Part shown: positions 24,817-34,250 of the stretch, piece by piece
How the letters are laid out: each line of letters opens with the position of its first letter
How positions within the stretch are numbered: position 1 is the first letter of the stretch
NCBI GenBank assembly: GCA_020629415.1
Contig: JAHDDL010000014.1
Coordinates: forward strand, 22,842-86,841
DNA length: 64,000 bases
Reading direction: 5' to 3'
Origin: Maribacter sp.
GTDB taxonomy: Bacteria > Bacteroidota > Bacteroidia > Flavobacteriales > Flavobacteriaceae
Notes under the pieces: model-generated
What the model saw: the letters and a program-made list of their open reading frames with translations, nothing else
What the model was told of the DNA's origin: nothing
Databases searched by the model: none
Position numbers and translations under genes: made by a program

Positions 24817-26391
24817 ATGAATCCAGACTGGTTAAAGTTTAAAAAGTATCCACATATTGGAAAACCACTGACTAATAAAAAAGATTCAGGATGGATTACC
24901 GAATATGTGACTAACCCAAAAAAGATAGCCAAGCACAAATTCACACCTTTATTACACAAGAAAATTTACCAAAGAAAATATAGACCTAATAAAGATGCTG
25001 AAAAAAACAAATTTGGTAAAAAACAAAGGTCAGTACAGAAGCCTAAGGAGCGACCAATTTTTTATGCTTCACATTTGGATTCCATTGTTTATAGCTATTA
25101 TAGTTTTGAATTAACTCGTGCTTATGAAGAATATTTAGTAGATAAAAAGTTTGGTAAAAGTGCTGTTGCTTATAGAAAAATTCCAATAATTAAGGGGCAA
25201 AAAGGGAATAAAAGTAATATTGAATTTGCTTTTGAAACTTTTAAGTTTATTGAAAATAATAAGCATCGTAAGTTATCAATGATAGTTGCTGATGTGACCT
25301 CGTTCTTCGATAATCTTGATCATAAGATTCTTCATAAACAATGGAAACGTATTTTAGAAATTGATAGTTTGCCTGATGATCATTATAATGTTTACAAAAG
25401 CCTGATATCCAAAAGATATGTGAATGAGTTGGATCTATTTAAAAGATTTAAACATAAGCTGATAGTGGAAAGAGGGTTAATTAATGATGATCAACGTACA
25501 AAATTACGTTATAAAAGGGTAAAGCATATTTGGAACTTAAAGAGAGAAAGAGTTGTAGCATATTGTTCAAAAGAAGAATTTTTTAAGACCGCAACGAATA
25601 TAATAAGAGTAGAGAAAAGCTGTAGTGAACAACATAAAAGATGTAGAGGTAAATGTGAATTAAAAGGAATTCCGCAGGGTACCCCTATGAGTGCAACACT
25701 AGCTAATATTTACATGCTAGATTTTGATATGTTAGTATATGATAAAGTTGAAGAAAGAGAAGGCTTTTATCAAAGATATAGCGATGATTTAATTATAGTC
25801 TGTGAACAAAAAGATGAAAATTATTTTAATAATTTAATCCGTAGTTCTATCGAAAATTTAGCTAAACTAGATATACAACCTAAAAAAACTAATATCTATA
25901 GATACGAAAATGTTGATGGTGAATTTAAGGGAGGTATTTTAAATGAAAAATTAGAAATCTCTCCAAATAAGCATTTGGAATATTTGGGTTTTCAATATAA
26001 TGGGAGTAAGGTTAAGGTTAAAACTGTGGGGTTTTCTAAATTCTATAGAAGTATGAAAAGGGCCTTTCGAAGAGGTGTCCATTTTGCAATAAAACCTGAG
26101 AATAAAAATCATGATTTGTTTGAGGAAAGACTATTCAAAAGGTTTACTTACAAGGGAGCGAAAAGAAGATTAATTTATAAGCCAGATCCAAATTCAAAAA
26201 CAGGTTATTCTATATCGAAAGAACAATATTGGGGTAATTATATAAGTTATTTGGATAAGGCAAATCGGGTCATGAAACCTATAAATAAGGATAACACAAT
26301 TAAAAAACAATACTCGAAATTTTGGCCAAATTTTGGTAAGGAAATGAAAAAATCTTACAAGGAAATTGGAAAAAAAATATCTAATTTATAA
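24817..26391 (+). CDS. Stand-alone defence-type reverse transcriptase (DRT/UG group)
   Basis: A 524-residue reverse transcriptase. RT blocks appear in order: RPIFYASHLDSIVYSYY (79-95), AYRKIP (118-123), VADVTSFFDNLDH with the first catalytic Asp159 region, GIPQGTPMSATLANIYMLDF (284-303), and the active site YSDD (321-324). LEYLGFQYNG is RT block 7 or the thumb start. The C-terminal 150 residues are basic and helical. There is no maturase or endonuclease domain (against a group II intron) and no retron VTG motif was found. The N-terminus (KKYPHIGKPLT) and the order of motifs recall DRT2/DRT9-like antiphage RTs. Odd: a cysteine cluster (Cys269, 276, 280) just before block 4. The exact UG class is not certain. 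Confidence 0.85.
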   Translation: MNPDWLKFKKYPHIGKPLTNKKDSGWITEYVTNPKKIAKHKFTPLLHKKIYQRKYRPNKDAEKNKFGKKQRSVQKPKERPIFYASHLDSIVYSYYSFELTRAYEEYLVDKKFGKSAVAYRKIPIIKGQKGNKSNIEFAFETFKFIENNKHRKLSMIVADVTSFFDNLDHKILHKQWKRILEIDSLPDDHYNVYKSLISKRYVNELDLFKRFKHKLIVERGLINDDQRTKLRYKRVKHIWNLKRERVVAYCSKEEFFKTATNIIRVEKSCSEQHKRCRGKCELKGIPQGTPMSATLANIYMLDFDMLVYDKVEEREGFYQRYSDDLIIVCEQKDENYFNNLIRSSIENLAKLDIQPKKTNIYRYENVDGEFKGGILNEKLEISPNKHLEYLGFQYNGSKVKVKTVGFSKFYRSMKRAFRRGVHFAIKPENKNHDLFEERLFKRFTYKGAKRRLIYKPDPNSKTGYSISKEQYWGNYISYLDKANRVMKPINKDNTIKKQYSKFWPNFGKEMKKSYKEIGKKISNL

Positions 26392-26398
26392 GTTATAC

Positions 26399-27082
26399 TT
26401 AAACCGCCCTTTGCACCACTTCAAAAACCTTATTGGCATCGCACTTAATAGTTTTAGAAGGGAATTTTAATATTAAGGCGTAATCGTGTGTTGCCATTAA
26501 AATGGTTCTCCCGGATTTATTGATTTCCTGTAAAACCTTCATCACCTCCACACTGGTTTGTGGATCAAGGTTTCCGGTTGGCTCATCGGCAATGATCAGC
26601 TCTGGGTCGTTCAATAAGGCACGGGCAATGGCAATACGTTGTTGTTCCCCACCAGAAAGCTCGTGCGGAAATTTAAAGCCCTTGGTTTTCATACCTACTT
26701 TTTCAAGTACGTTTGCTACCCTTGCATCCATCTTGGCTTTATCCGTCCATCCGGTTGCCTTTAATACAAAAAACATATTTTGGTTAATATTACGGTCTGG
26801 TAGTAGTTTAAAATCTTGAAAGACAATACCCAATTTTCTACGTAAAAATGGAATGTCCTTTTCCTTTAGCGTCTTAAGATCGAACTCCACCACATGCCCT
26901 TCGCCTTTTTGCAAAGGCAAATCGCCATATAGGGTCTTCATAAAGCTACTTTTACCACTACCGGTCTTACCAATGAGGTAAACAAATTCACCTTTAGCGA
27001 TTTTTAAACTAACTTCACTAAGTACCAAGCTCTCCTTTTGAAAGATAGCCGCATCTTTAAGTTCTAAAACAATCTCTTCCAT
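26399..27082 (-). CDS. ftsE: Cell-division ABC ATPase FtsE
   Basis: A 227-residue ATPase with Walker [11 protein letters not shown] (about residues 38-47), Q-loop [12 protein letters not shown], signature LSGGEQQR and Walker [14 protein letters not shown]. The [10 protein letters not shown] stretch is characteristic for FtsE rather than for LolD or MacB. FtsE works with the membrane protein FtsX to drive peptidoglycan hydrolases at the septum. FtsX is not next to it here, which is common in Bacteroidota. The gene converges on the reverse transcriptase gene with seven bases between them, and is divergent from the TPR gene. Confidence 0.9.
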   Translation of the reverse strand: MEEIVLELKDAAIFQKESLVLSEVSLKIAKGEFVYLIGKTGSGKSSFMKTLYGDLPLQKGEGHVVEFDLKTLKEKDIPFLRRKLGIVFQDFKLLPDRNINQNMFFVLKATGWTDKAKMDARVANVLEKVGMKTKGFKFPHELSGGEQQRIAIARALLNDPELIIADEPTGNLDPQTSVEVMKVLQEINKSGRTILMATHDYALILKFPSKTIKCDANKVFEVVQRAV

Positions 27083-27191
27083 AACACAAATGTTGTCATA
27101 AAAGTAATAAGTTCCATTTGATATTAGAGAACCCTTTTTTAAAATCTTTTATTTTGAGAGGGTATTGCACATACTTAGGTACAATTTTTGA

Positions 27192-27211
27192 CGTTATCAC
27201 ATGTGATAACG
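27192..27211. promoter_or_regulatory. 20-base perfect palindrome, likely operator
   Basis: CGTTATCACATGTGATAACG is symmetric over all 20 bases and lies 27 bases before the TPR gene, in the space shared with ftsE. A dimeric repressor or activator is the likely ligand; a long hairpin in the TPR leader RNA is the alternative. Confidence 0.6.
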
Positions 27212-27237
27212 GTACTACTAAATAGTAACAGAACACT

Positions 27238-30200
27238 ATGCTTAAAAAAATCACTGCTTTTATTCCATTGGTATTCGGGTTGGTCACTTTGACCAATGCA
27301 CAAGAGACTAAGATCTATACCCACGAACAGAAAGCTTTTCAAGATGCGCTAGCGCTTTACAATAACGAACAATACCAAGCGGCACAGACCATTTTTGATA
27401 AGGTAAAAGTGTCTACAAAAGATGAGGAGACCGCTGCCAATAGCGCCTATTATTCTGCCAACGCGGCAGTGCGCTTAAACCAGATGGGTGCCGATAGGTT
27501 GATGGAAGATTTTGTAGAAAAATATCCTACATCTACCAAACGTAATTCTGCCTTTGCCGATGTGGCGGAGTACTATTTTCAAACAGGAAAATATCCGTAC
27601 GCTTTAAAATGGTACAATATGGTTGACCAAAGTTCTCTTTCTCGTGGAGAGATGGATAAGTTTAACTTCAATTATGGCTATTCTTTATTTTCATCACGTA
27701 AAACAAAAGAGGCTGAAAAATACTTGGAGAAGGTTGCCAATTCACCGGTATACGGTTCTCAGGCAAAGTATTACTTGGGGTATATTTCTTATCAACAAGA
27801 TGACTATGAAACCGCAAACCAGCGTTTTGATCAAATTACGGATCAAGATGTATTGGAAGAAAAACTTAGTTATTACCAGGCGGACATGAACTTTAAGCTG
27901 GGCAAGTTTGACGAGGCTATTGCATTGGCAAAAAAGCAACTGCCAAAGGCAGACAGACGAGAAGTGTCCGAATTGAACAAGATCATAGGGGAGAGTTATT
28001 TTAACCTTAAGCAATACGAGAATGCCATACCTTATTTAACGGAATACAACGGTAAAGGTGGTAAATGGAACAATACGGATTATTACTATTTGGGCTATGC
28101 TTATTATAAAGGTGGTGATTATGCCAATGCCATTGCCCAATTCAACAAAATTATAGGTGGTACTAATAGCGTTTCGCAAAATGCATATTACCATTTGGCA
28201 GAATGTTATTTAAAGTTGGATAAAAAGCAGGAAGCTCTGAACGCCTTTCGTAATGCATCGCAAATGGACTACAGTGCCGAGATTCAGAAAGATGCATTCT
28301 TAAATTATGCACGTCTAAGTTATGAAGTCGGTAATGCCTATGAGCCGGTTCCGCAGGTGATTACAAATTACTTGAAGATCTACCCTAAAGATGAGCATCA
28401 AGAAGAGATGCAGACCCTATTGGTAGATTCATACATTACCTCAAAGAACTTTGAAGGTGCAATGAAACTGTTAGAGGAGAATAAAAACTACGCCAGCAAA
28501 TCGGTATACCAAAAAGTAGCTTATTATAGAGGTATTGAACTTTTTATGGAAGGCGATTATAATGCGGCTTCAGAAAATTTTGAGAAATCATTGGGCAGTG
28601 CGGAAGATATGCTGTTCAAGGCCCGTGCCGATTATTGGAAAGCGGAGTCCGATTATTTGTCCAACCGTTTTGATGATGCGGTAAAAGGGTATACGGCATT
28701 TAAGAACAACCCGTCTGCACAAAGTACAGAAATGTATACCGATGTTGATTATAATTTGGCCTACGGATATTTTAAGCAGAAAAATTATAATGATGCCATT
28801 ACCTATTTCAACGTATTTACGTCTAACGGAAATGCAGATGTAGAAAAATTAAATGATGGTTACCTACGTTTGGGCGATAGCTACTATGCGACCAGTAAAT
28901 ATTGGCCTGCCATAGAAACCTACAATAAAGCTTTGGCATTGACAGGACCTGAAAAGGATTATGCCTTCTACCAAAAAGCGATGAGCTACGGATACGTGGA
29001 TAGGGGAGAAAGCAAAATTGAAAATTTAGAGGAGTTTGTAAGTCAATACCCAAGGTCAAGTTTTAAAGATGATGCTTTGTTTGAATTGGGAAATACCTAT
29101 GTTGCCCAAGGTCAGGAAAGCAAAGGTCTTGCCGCCTATGATCGTTTGATCAGTGAATATAGAGGAAGTTCGTTGGTGCCACAGGCGTTGATGAGACAGG
29201 GCCTGGTCAATTATAATGCCGCAAAAAACGAAGCTGCTTTGGCAAAGTTTAAGACGGTTGTTCGCGATTTTCCAAAAACACAAGAGGCTATTCAAGCGGT
29301 AGCCACGGCAAAATTGGTGTATGTGGATATGGGGCGAGTGAACGAATATGCCGAGTGGGTTCGTGGTCTTGATTTTATTGAGGTAACCGATGCGGAATTG
29401 GACAATGCTACTTTTGACGCTGCCCAAAAACAGAACTTGGAGGGTAATGTTGATGCCGCTATTAAAGGATATAAGAATTACATTCAGCAGTTCCCAACAG
29501 GTTTACATGCCGTAGATGCCAACTTCAGTTTAGCTCAATTATATTTTGGAAAAGGAGATAAGGAAGCTGCTTTGGCTTACTATAAATATGTGGCGGATAG
29601 AAGCACGAGCGAGTATGCAGAACAGGCATTAACACGTGTTTGCGAGGTCTATATCTCTAAAAATGATTACCAGATTGCATTGCCATATTTGTTAAAATTG
29701 GAGAGTCAGGCTAATATTCAGCAGAACAGAACATTTGCACGTTCCAATTTAATGAAAGGTTATTACAAGCAAAAGAACTATCCAAAGACATTGGAATATG
29801 CGGATAAGGTATTGTCTACTCCAAGTATTGACGACAGAATAAAGAGCGATGCGCATGTTATGATCGCTAGATCGGCCATTGCCACAAATGATGAGGTAAA
29901 AGCAAAATCCGCTTATGAAGAGGTGTTGAAAATAGCCTCAGGTGCAACGGCTGCAGAAGCTTTGTATTACAATGCCTACTTTGAGAATTTAGATGGGTCA
30001 TATGAGAACTCTAATATTGCGGTTCAAAAATTGGCGAAAGACTATGCCGCATACAAGGAATGGGGCGGTAAAGGTTTGGTGTTAATGGCTAAAAACTATT
30101 ATGCCTTAAACGATGCCTACCAAGCAACCTATATTTTAGAGAGCGTAATAACCAACTTTACGCAATACCCGGAAATTGTTGCCGAGGCTAGAGCGGAGCT

Positions 30201-30255
30201 GGCTATCATAAAATCGAAAGAGGCCAAGAGCAATTCATCTGTAGATCCTAATTAA
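27238..30255 (+). CDS. Large secreted TPR-repeat protein
   Basis: A 1005-residue protein with a signal peptide (KKITAFIPLVFGLVTLTNAQ) and then TPR repeats almost end to end, shown by repeated pairs such as AEKYLEKVANSP, AKYYLGYISYQQDDYETANQ and ALAYYKYVADRSTSEYAEQA. TPR arrays bind proteins; with the signal peptide it should work in the periplasm or at the outer membrane. It is 31 bases upstream of an outer-membrane barrel gene, and the two form a conserved-looking pair, so it may be the soluble partner of that barrel. No catalytic residues are seen. Confidence 0.85.
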   Translation: MLKKITAFIPLVFGLVTLTNAQETKIYTHEQKAFQDALALYNNEQYQAAQTIFDKVKVSTKDEETAANSAYYSANAAVRLNQMGADRLMEDFVEKYPTSTKRNSAFADVAEYYFQTGKYPYALKWYNMVDQSSLSRGEMDKFNFNYGYSLFSSRKTKEAEKYLEKVANSPVYGSQAKYYLGYISYQQDDYETANQRFDQITDQDVLEEKLSYYQADMNFKLGKFDEAIALAKKQLPKADRREVSELNKIIGESYFNLKQYENAIPYLTEYNGKGGKWNNTDYYYLGYAYYKGGDYANAIAQFNKIIGGTNSVSQNAYYHLAECYLKLDKKQEALNAFRNASQMDYSAEIQKDAFLNYARLSYEVGNAYEPVPQVITNYLKIYPKDEHQEEMQTLLVDSYITSKNFEGAMKLLEENKNYASKSVYQKVAYYRGIELFMEGDYNAASENFEKSLGSAEDMLFKARADYWKAESDYLSNRFDDAVKGYTAFKNNPSAQSTEMYTDVDYNLAYGYFKQKNYNDAITYFNVFTSNGNADVEKLNDGYLRLGDSYYATSKYWPAIETYNKALALTGPEKDYAFYQKAMSYGYVDRGESKIENLEEFVSQYPRSSFKDDALFELGNTYVAQGQESKGLAAYDRLISEYRGSSLVPQALMRQGLVNYNAAKNEAALAKFKTVVRDFPKTQEAIQAVATAKLVYVDMGRVNEYAEWVRGLDFIEVTDAELDNATFDAAQKQNLEGNVDAAIKGYKNYIQQFPTGLHAVDANFSLAQLYFGKGDKEAALAYYKYVADRSTSEYAEQALTRVCEVYISKNDYQIALPYLLKLESQANIQQNRTFARSNLMKGYYKQKNYPKTLEYADKVLSTPSIDDRIKSDAHVMIARSAIATNDEVKAKSAYEEVLKIASGATAAEALYYNAYFENLDGSYENSNIAVQKLAKDYAAYKEWGGKGLVLMAKNYYALNDAYQATYILESVITNFTQYPEIVAEARAELAIIKSKEAKSNSSVDPN

Positions 30256-30286
30256 AAGATTCACGTACACCAGTAAAAGAACATCT

Positions 30287-32041
30287 ATGTACAACAAACA
30301 TATATTTACGCTTATATTTTTAACGCTTGGCTTTCAAGTTACTTTTGCTCAAGAAGAGGAAGAGAAAGATTTGGGTACGGAAACCGTAACGGTGACCAAA
30401 GCCTACACGCCAACCGTTTCAGATGCTTTTAAAATTAAATCGGTACCAAACATGAACGATTCTATTGTTCTGCAGAAAAAACCGATCAATTACAGCATAT
30501 TTTCTGTTCCCGTAGCATCTACATTTACCCCCAACAAGGGAACGGCTTCAAAAGTAGAAAAGTTGCCACCGCCTATATTGTATAATTCATATGCTTCTTT
30601 GGGGGCCGGATTGTATGGTAATGTTCTTGGCGAATTTTACACCAGTAGAAAAATAAATAGAGATGAAAATTTTGATATTGGTTTTAACCATTTGTCTTCT
30701 CGTGGAGGAATTGATGGGGTTGAGCTGAACGATACTTTTTATGATACCAAATTAGATGCCTCTTACGCTAAGCGCGATCGCGATTTAGATTGGGGTGCGG
30801 CCATTGGGTTACAACATCAACTATATAATTGGTACGGTATTGAGCCTGGTGTGTTCAGTGAAACTGTCCTTAACGGTATAGATGAACGTCAAAACTATTA
30901 TATGGGCGAAGTAAGCGGTCATATTAATTTAGAAGATGTTTATTTTAAAAGGGCAGATTTAAAGTATAGAAGATTTTTTGATGCCGTAAGTTCTGGTGAG
31001 AATAGGGCTATTTTCAATTCTTCGTTCGTATTTCCCATAAATGACGAGACCTTTAACGCCAAGGTTAATGTAGATTATGTTGGTGGTAGTTTTGAGAATG
31101 CGGATGTAAATAGCAGCACTAATGATAGCGGAATTTCCTATGGTAATTTGCAAGCAGGTATTAATCCGTCATTAACCATGTTGCGTGATGATCTTTCCTT
31201 GAATTTGGGAGTAAATTTGGTCTACGGAATGGACTTGGAGAATAGTGAAAGTAATTTCTATATCTATCCGGCTGTAACGGCTTCGTATAGGTTGTTAGAT
31301 GAAACCGTAATTGCTTATGGTGGGGTAACAGGGGAGTTAAAACAAAACTCGTACTATGATTTTGTAGAAGGTAACCCTTTTGTTTCGCCAACGTTGAATA
31401 TTGCGCCAACAGATAGTCAGTACAATGCTTATGTAGGTTTTAAAGGTCAGTTATTGCCCAATTTAAGTTATAATGTAAAAGGCTCTTATTCAGCGGAGAA
31501 CAACAGACCATTGTATACATTGAACTCTAGAAACGATTTCAGGTCAGATGATAAAGGGTATTATTATGGTAATTCGTTCGGTGTGTTCTATGACGATATA
31601 AAGACCTTGGGAATTTTTGGGGAGTTGAATGTAGATGTGAACCGTAATTTTACCGCAGGTGCAAATGTTGAGGTCTATGATTACAGTACGGAAACCGGCA
31701 ACCCGGCTTGGAACTTACCAAATTTGCAAGCCTCTTTGTTCATGGATTACCAAATTGGAGAGAAGTGGTACGCTGGTGCTAACTTGTTCTATGTTGGTGA
31801 GCGTGATGATTTTTCTTCCACGGTCGTTCAAAATACACAACCAAATGATTTTCCTGCTACACTAATTACCTTAGAAGGCTATTTTGATGCCAATGCACAC
31901 GTAGGGTATCGGTATACAGATCAATGGTCGTTTTTTATAAAGGGTGCAAACCTGTCTAATAATACTTACCAAAGATGGGCTAATTTTCAAGTTCAAGGAA
32001 TACAGATTTTAGGTGGGGCAACCTATAAGTTCGATTTCTAA
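30287..32041 (+). CDS. Outer-membrane beta-barrel protein, TonB-receptor-like without plug
   Basis: A 584-residue protein with a signal peptide ending near FQVTFAQ, an acidic stretch (EEEEKDLGTETVTVTKAYTP) like the start of SusC/TonB receptors, and then about 500 residues of alternating aromatic and polar strands ending in GGATYKFDF, the aromatic C-terminal signature of outer-membrane barrels. A full plug domain is missing: only a short VTVTKAYTPTVSDAFKIKSVP part remains, and the whole protein is shorter than a TonB receptor. Co-transcribed with the TPR gene; a strong terminator follows. Substrate unknown. Confidence 0.8.
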   Translation: MYNKHIFTLIFLTLGFQVTFAQEEEEKDLGTETVTVTKAYTPTVSDAFKIKSVPNMNDSIVLQKKPINYSIFSVPVASTFTPNKGTASKVEKLPPPILYNSYASLGAGLYGNVLGEFYTSRKINRDENFDIGFNHLSSRGGIDGVELNDTFYDTKLDASYAKRDRDLDWGAAIGLQHQLYNWYGIEPGVFSETVLNGIDERQNYYMGEVSGHINLEDVYFKRADLKYRRFFDAVSSGENRAIFNSSFVFPINDETFNAKVNVDYVGGSFENADVNSSTNDSGISYGNLQAGINPSLTMLRDDLSLNLGVNLVYGMDLENSESNFYIYPAVTASYRLLDETVIAYGGVTGELKQNSYYDFVEGNPFVSPTLNIAPTDSQYNAYVGFKGQLLPNLSYNVKGSYSAENNRPLYTLNSRNDFRSDDKGYYYGNSFGVFYDDIKTLGIFGELNVDVNRNFTAGANVEVYDYSTETGNPAWNLPNLQASLFMDYQIGEKWYAGANLFYVGERDDFSSTVVQNTQPNDFPATLITLEGYFDANAHVGYRYTDQWSFFIKGANLSNNTYQRWANFQVQGIQILGGATYKFDF

Positions 32042-32075
32042 TACATAGCATTAGTACAATATGTAATACTATAAG

Positions 32076-32106
32076 AACCCTTCTCATCATAGAGAAGGGT
32101 TTTTTA
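32076..32106 (+). terminator. Terminator of the TPR-barrel operon
   Basis: AACCCTTCTC-ATCATA-GAGAAGGGTT followed by T residues. Confidence 0.85.
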
Positions 32107-32174
32107 CGTATAAAAACGTAGCAAAATGGCCATATTTTATCTTTTCTGTATTTTAGGGAATCTATTTAACGCGC

Positions 32175-33272
32175 ATGTCAACTATAAGACTCTATTTAAA
32201 TTTTCTGCTATTGCTTGCGCTGTGCATACCATTTCTTTTAGCGAGTCAGAATTTGGTGGTGAACCCTAGTTTTGAAGATTATAGGCAATGTCCCGTTGCA
32301 TTGGGCAATTTGGAAAAAGATGTAATGGATTGGAGTATGCCCAGTCTAGGTTCTACTGATTACTTTAATGGGTGTAGCATTGCCATGGGTACCCCTGAGA
32401 ATTTTAATGGAAAACAGCCTGCAAATTTTGGAACAGGCTATGTGGGGTTTTACATGTATGCCCCTAGTGATTATAGAGAATATATTCAAGCAAAGTTGAG
32501 CACGACCTTGACGAAAGGTGAACATTATACGATTTCTTTTTATGTGAGTTTGGCAGAACGGTCAGATTTTGCGGTCAAGGAATTTGGTATCCGTTTTACC
32601 GAGCTTCCTGTTAACGTGGCTACGAGCAAGGTATTATCTGGATTACACTTTTCTAAATTACAGGGAGAAATATCACCGGCCATGGAAATATCGTATTCCA
32701 AATATTTTTCCGATGAAATAAAATGGGTGCAATTGACAACCGAATATTTAGCCACTGGCAAGGAAAACTACATGATTATCGGTAATTTTAAGAACAATAA
32801 ACTTACCCAAAAATACCAGACCAAAAGAAAAATTACCAAAGGCTCATATTATTATGTAGATATGGTAACCGTAAGTAATGTAAAGTCAAAATCTGGTGTT
32901 GCCTTAGGTAAAGAATATGAATTGGATAGGGTACATATTTTTAAAGACGTTCATTTCAATTCTAATAAAGCTAAAATTAGAGGAGCCCATAAACAAGAAA
33001 TGGAATTTTTAATTTCTTATTTAACCGCTCATCCAGCTATTACCATTCAAATTTTTGGGCATACGGACAATATAGGTTCAAATGCTTTTAATCAAAAATT
33101 GTCTGTACAACGAGCAGAAGCAGTAGTAGATTACTTGATAAAAGGTGGTATTCAGAAAAGTAGAATTTCACTGAACGGTTATGGAAGTTCAAAACCTATA
33201 GCTTCAAATCATAAGGAGAAGGGTAGATTTTTAAACCGGCGTGTAGAGTTTGTGTTAAGCAAGCTAGAATAG
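32175..33272 (+). CDS. OmpA-family outer-membrane protein
   Basis: A 365-residue protein. The signal peptide covers residues 1-25, followed by a jelly-roll-like N-terminal domain that starts LVVNPSFEDYRQCP and continues to about residue 235. The C-terminal 110 residues are an OmpA domain that binds peptidoglycan: FNSNKAKIRGAHKQEMEFL, FGHTDNIGSNAFNQKLSVQR and NRRVEFVL hold the diaminopimelate-binding Asp and Arg positions. The N-terminal domain type, found in gliding-bacteria surface proteins, may bind a glycan or protein. Alone in its transcription unit. Confidence 0.85.
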   Translation: MSTIRLYLNFLLLLALCIPFLLASQNLVVNPSFEDYRQCPVALGNLEKDVMDWSMPSLGSTDYFNGCSIAMGTPENFNGKQPANFGTGYVGFYMYAPSDYREYIQAKLSTTLTKGEHYTISFYVSLAERSDFAVKEFGIRFTELPVNVATSKVLSGLHFSKLQGEISPAMEISYSKYFSDEIKWVQLTTEYLATGKENYMIIGNFKNNKLTQKYQTKRKITKGSYYYVDMVTVSNVKSKSGVALGKEYELDRVHIFKDVHFNSNKAKIRGAHKQEMEFLISYLTAHPAITIQIFGHTDNIGSNAFNQKLSVQRAEAVVDYLIKGGIQKSRISLNGYGSSKPIASNHKEKGRFLNRRVEFVLSKLE

Positions 33273-33365
33273 TTATTGTCTTAGCTTCCCATTTTTGGCA
33301 GAGTGGGGTAGGTTGTATAATAACATGCATTATTAAAATCATTATTAACTTTATTGATGAACTTG

Positions 33366-33397
33366 TTGCCGTTCAAGTAGAAATCAATCTATCTTTA
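33366..33397 (+). promoter_or_regulatory. Promoter of the NYN-domain gene
   Basis: TTG (33366-33368), 21 bases, then TATCTTTA (33390-33397), seven of eight consensus positions. The start codon follows 15 bases later, giving a very short leader. Confidence 0.5.
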
Positions 33398-33412
33398 CAT
33401 AAAACACTATAA

Positions 33413-34174
33413 ATGGATTTAAATTTAGCGGTATTGATAGATGGGGACAATATACCTTCTGCATATGTAAAAGAAATGATGGAAGAAATTGCCAAATATG
33501 GTAACCCTACTATTAAGCGTATTTATGGCGATTGGACCAATCCCCGATTGGGAAAATGGAAAAATGTACTGCTGGAAAATGCCATTACGCCTATTCAACA
33601 ATATGGTTATACACAAGGTAAGAATGCCACAGATTCCGCTATGATCATAGACGCTATGGATGTTCTGTATTCTGGTAAGGTAAATGGCTTTTGTATTGTT
33701 AGTAGTGATAGTGATTTTACACGTTTGGCAACTAGATTAAGGGAAGCCGGTATGCAGGTGTTCGGTATTGGTGAACGTAAAACCCCTAACCCGTTTATTG
33801 TTGCTTGTGACAAATTTATATATATTGAAATTTTAAAAAGTAGATCAGAGGAAGAAACTACAGATGCTACCAATAAGACCCCTACAGAAAAAAATACGGT
33901 AGATAAGATTACTCCAAAAGCGTTACGTTTTATTTCAACCACTATTGACGATGTTGCAGATGATGACGGATGGGCGTTTTTAGGAGATGTAGGCAGTTTA
34001 TTGCAAAAAAAACAACCAAATTTTGATTCTCGTAACTACGGGTTTCAAAAATTGACTCCGCTTATAAATTCCATTCCTCATTTTGAAATTGAACGAAGAG
34101 AAGATTCAAAAGGGCGTAAAAAATTGATTTACGTTAAAATAAAGGAGAAGGCAAATTCCAAATCAAAGAAGTAG
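33413..34174 (+). CDS. NYN-domain nuclease-like protein with OST-HTH/LOTUS domain
   Basis: A 253-residue cytoplasmic protein. The NYN (PIN-like) domain covers residues 1-145: LAVLIDGDNIPS carries the first acidic residues, GKNATDSAMIIDAMD the second and VSSDSDFTRLATRLRE the third, together a metal site for RNA cleavage. Residues 165-250 (ALRFISTTIDDV, WAFLGDVGSLLQK, then YGFQKLTPLI) look like an OST-HTH/LOTUS RNA-binding domain. The combination is widespread in bacteria and thought to handle RNA; the natural target is unknown. Monocistronic. Confidence 0.88.
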   Translation: MDLNLAVLIDGDNIPSAYVKEMMEEIAKYGNPTIKRIYGDWTNPRLGKWKNVLLENAITPIQQYGYTQGKNATDSAMIIDAMDVLYSGKVNGFCIVSSDSDFTRLATRLREAGMQVFGIGERKTPNPFIVACDKFIYIEILKSRSEEETTDATNKTPTEKNTVDKITPKALRFISTTIDDVADDDGWAFLGDVGSLLQKKQPNFDSRNYGFQKLTPLINSIPHFEIERREDSKGRKKLIYVKIKEKANSKSKK

Positions 34175-34216
34175 TTCTTTTAAATATTCCGTTAAACAGA
34201 AATTGACCGATCAAAA

Positions 34217-34224
34217 TAGTTTTG
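34217..34224 (+). promoter_or_regulatory. -7 promoter element of the DUF885 gene
   Basis: TAGTTTTG is an exact TAnnTTTG match. It lies after the TTG at 34203 and before the ATG at 34251, which argues for the later start. Confidence 0.5.
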
Positions 34225-34250
34225 TATTTTTCCTTACAAATTCTACTACT

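Noticed and set aside
24817-26391. Reverse transcriptase as part of a group II intron, retron or diversity-generating retroelement
   Set aside because: No maturase or endonuclease domain and no intron ends; no VTG motif or typical msr-msd; no template-variable repeat pair or accessory gene nearby.
34203-34250. TTG start for the DUF885 protein
   Set aside because: An exact -7 promoter box lies after it, and the lipoprotein signal begins at the ATG at 34251.
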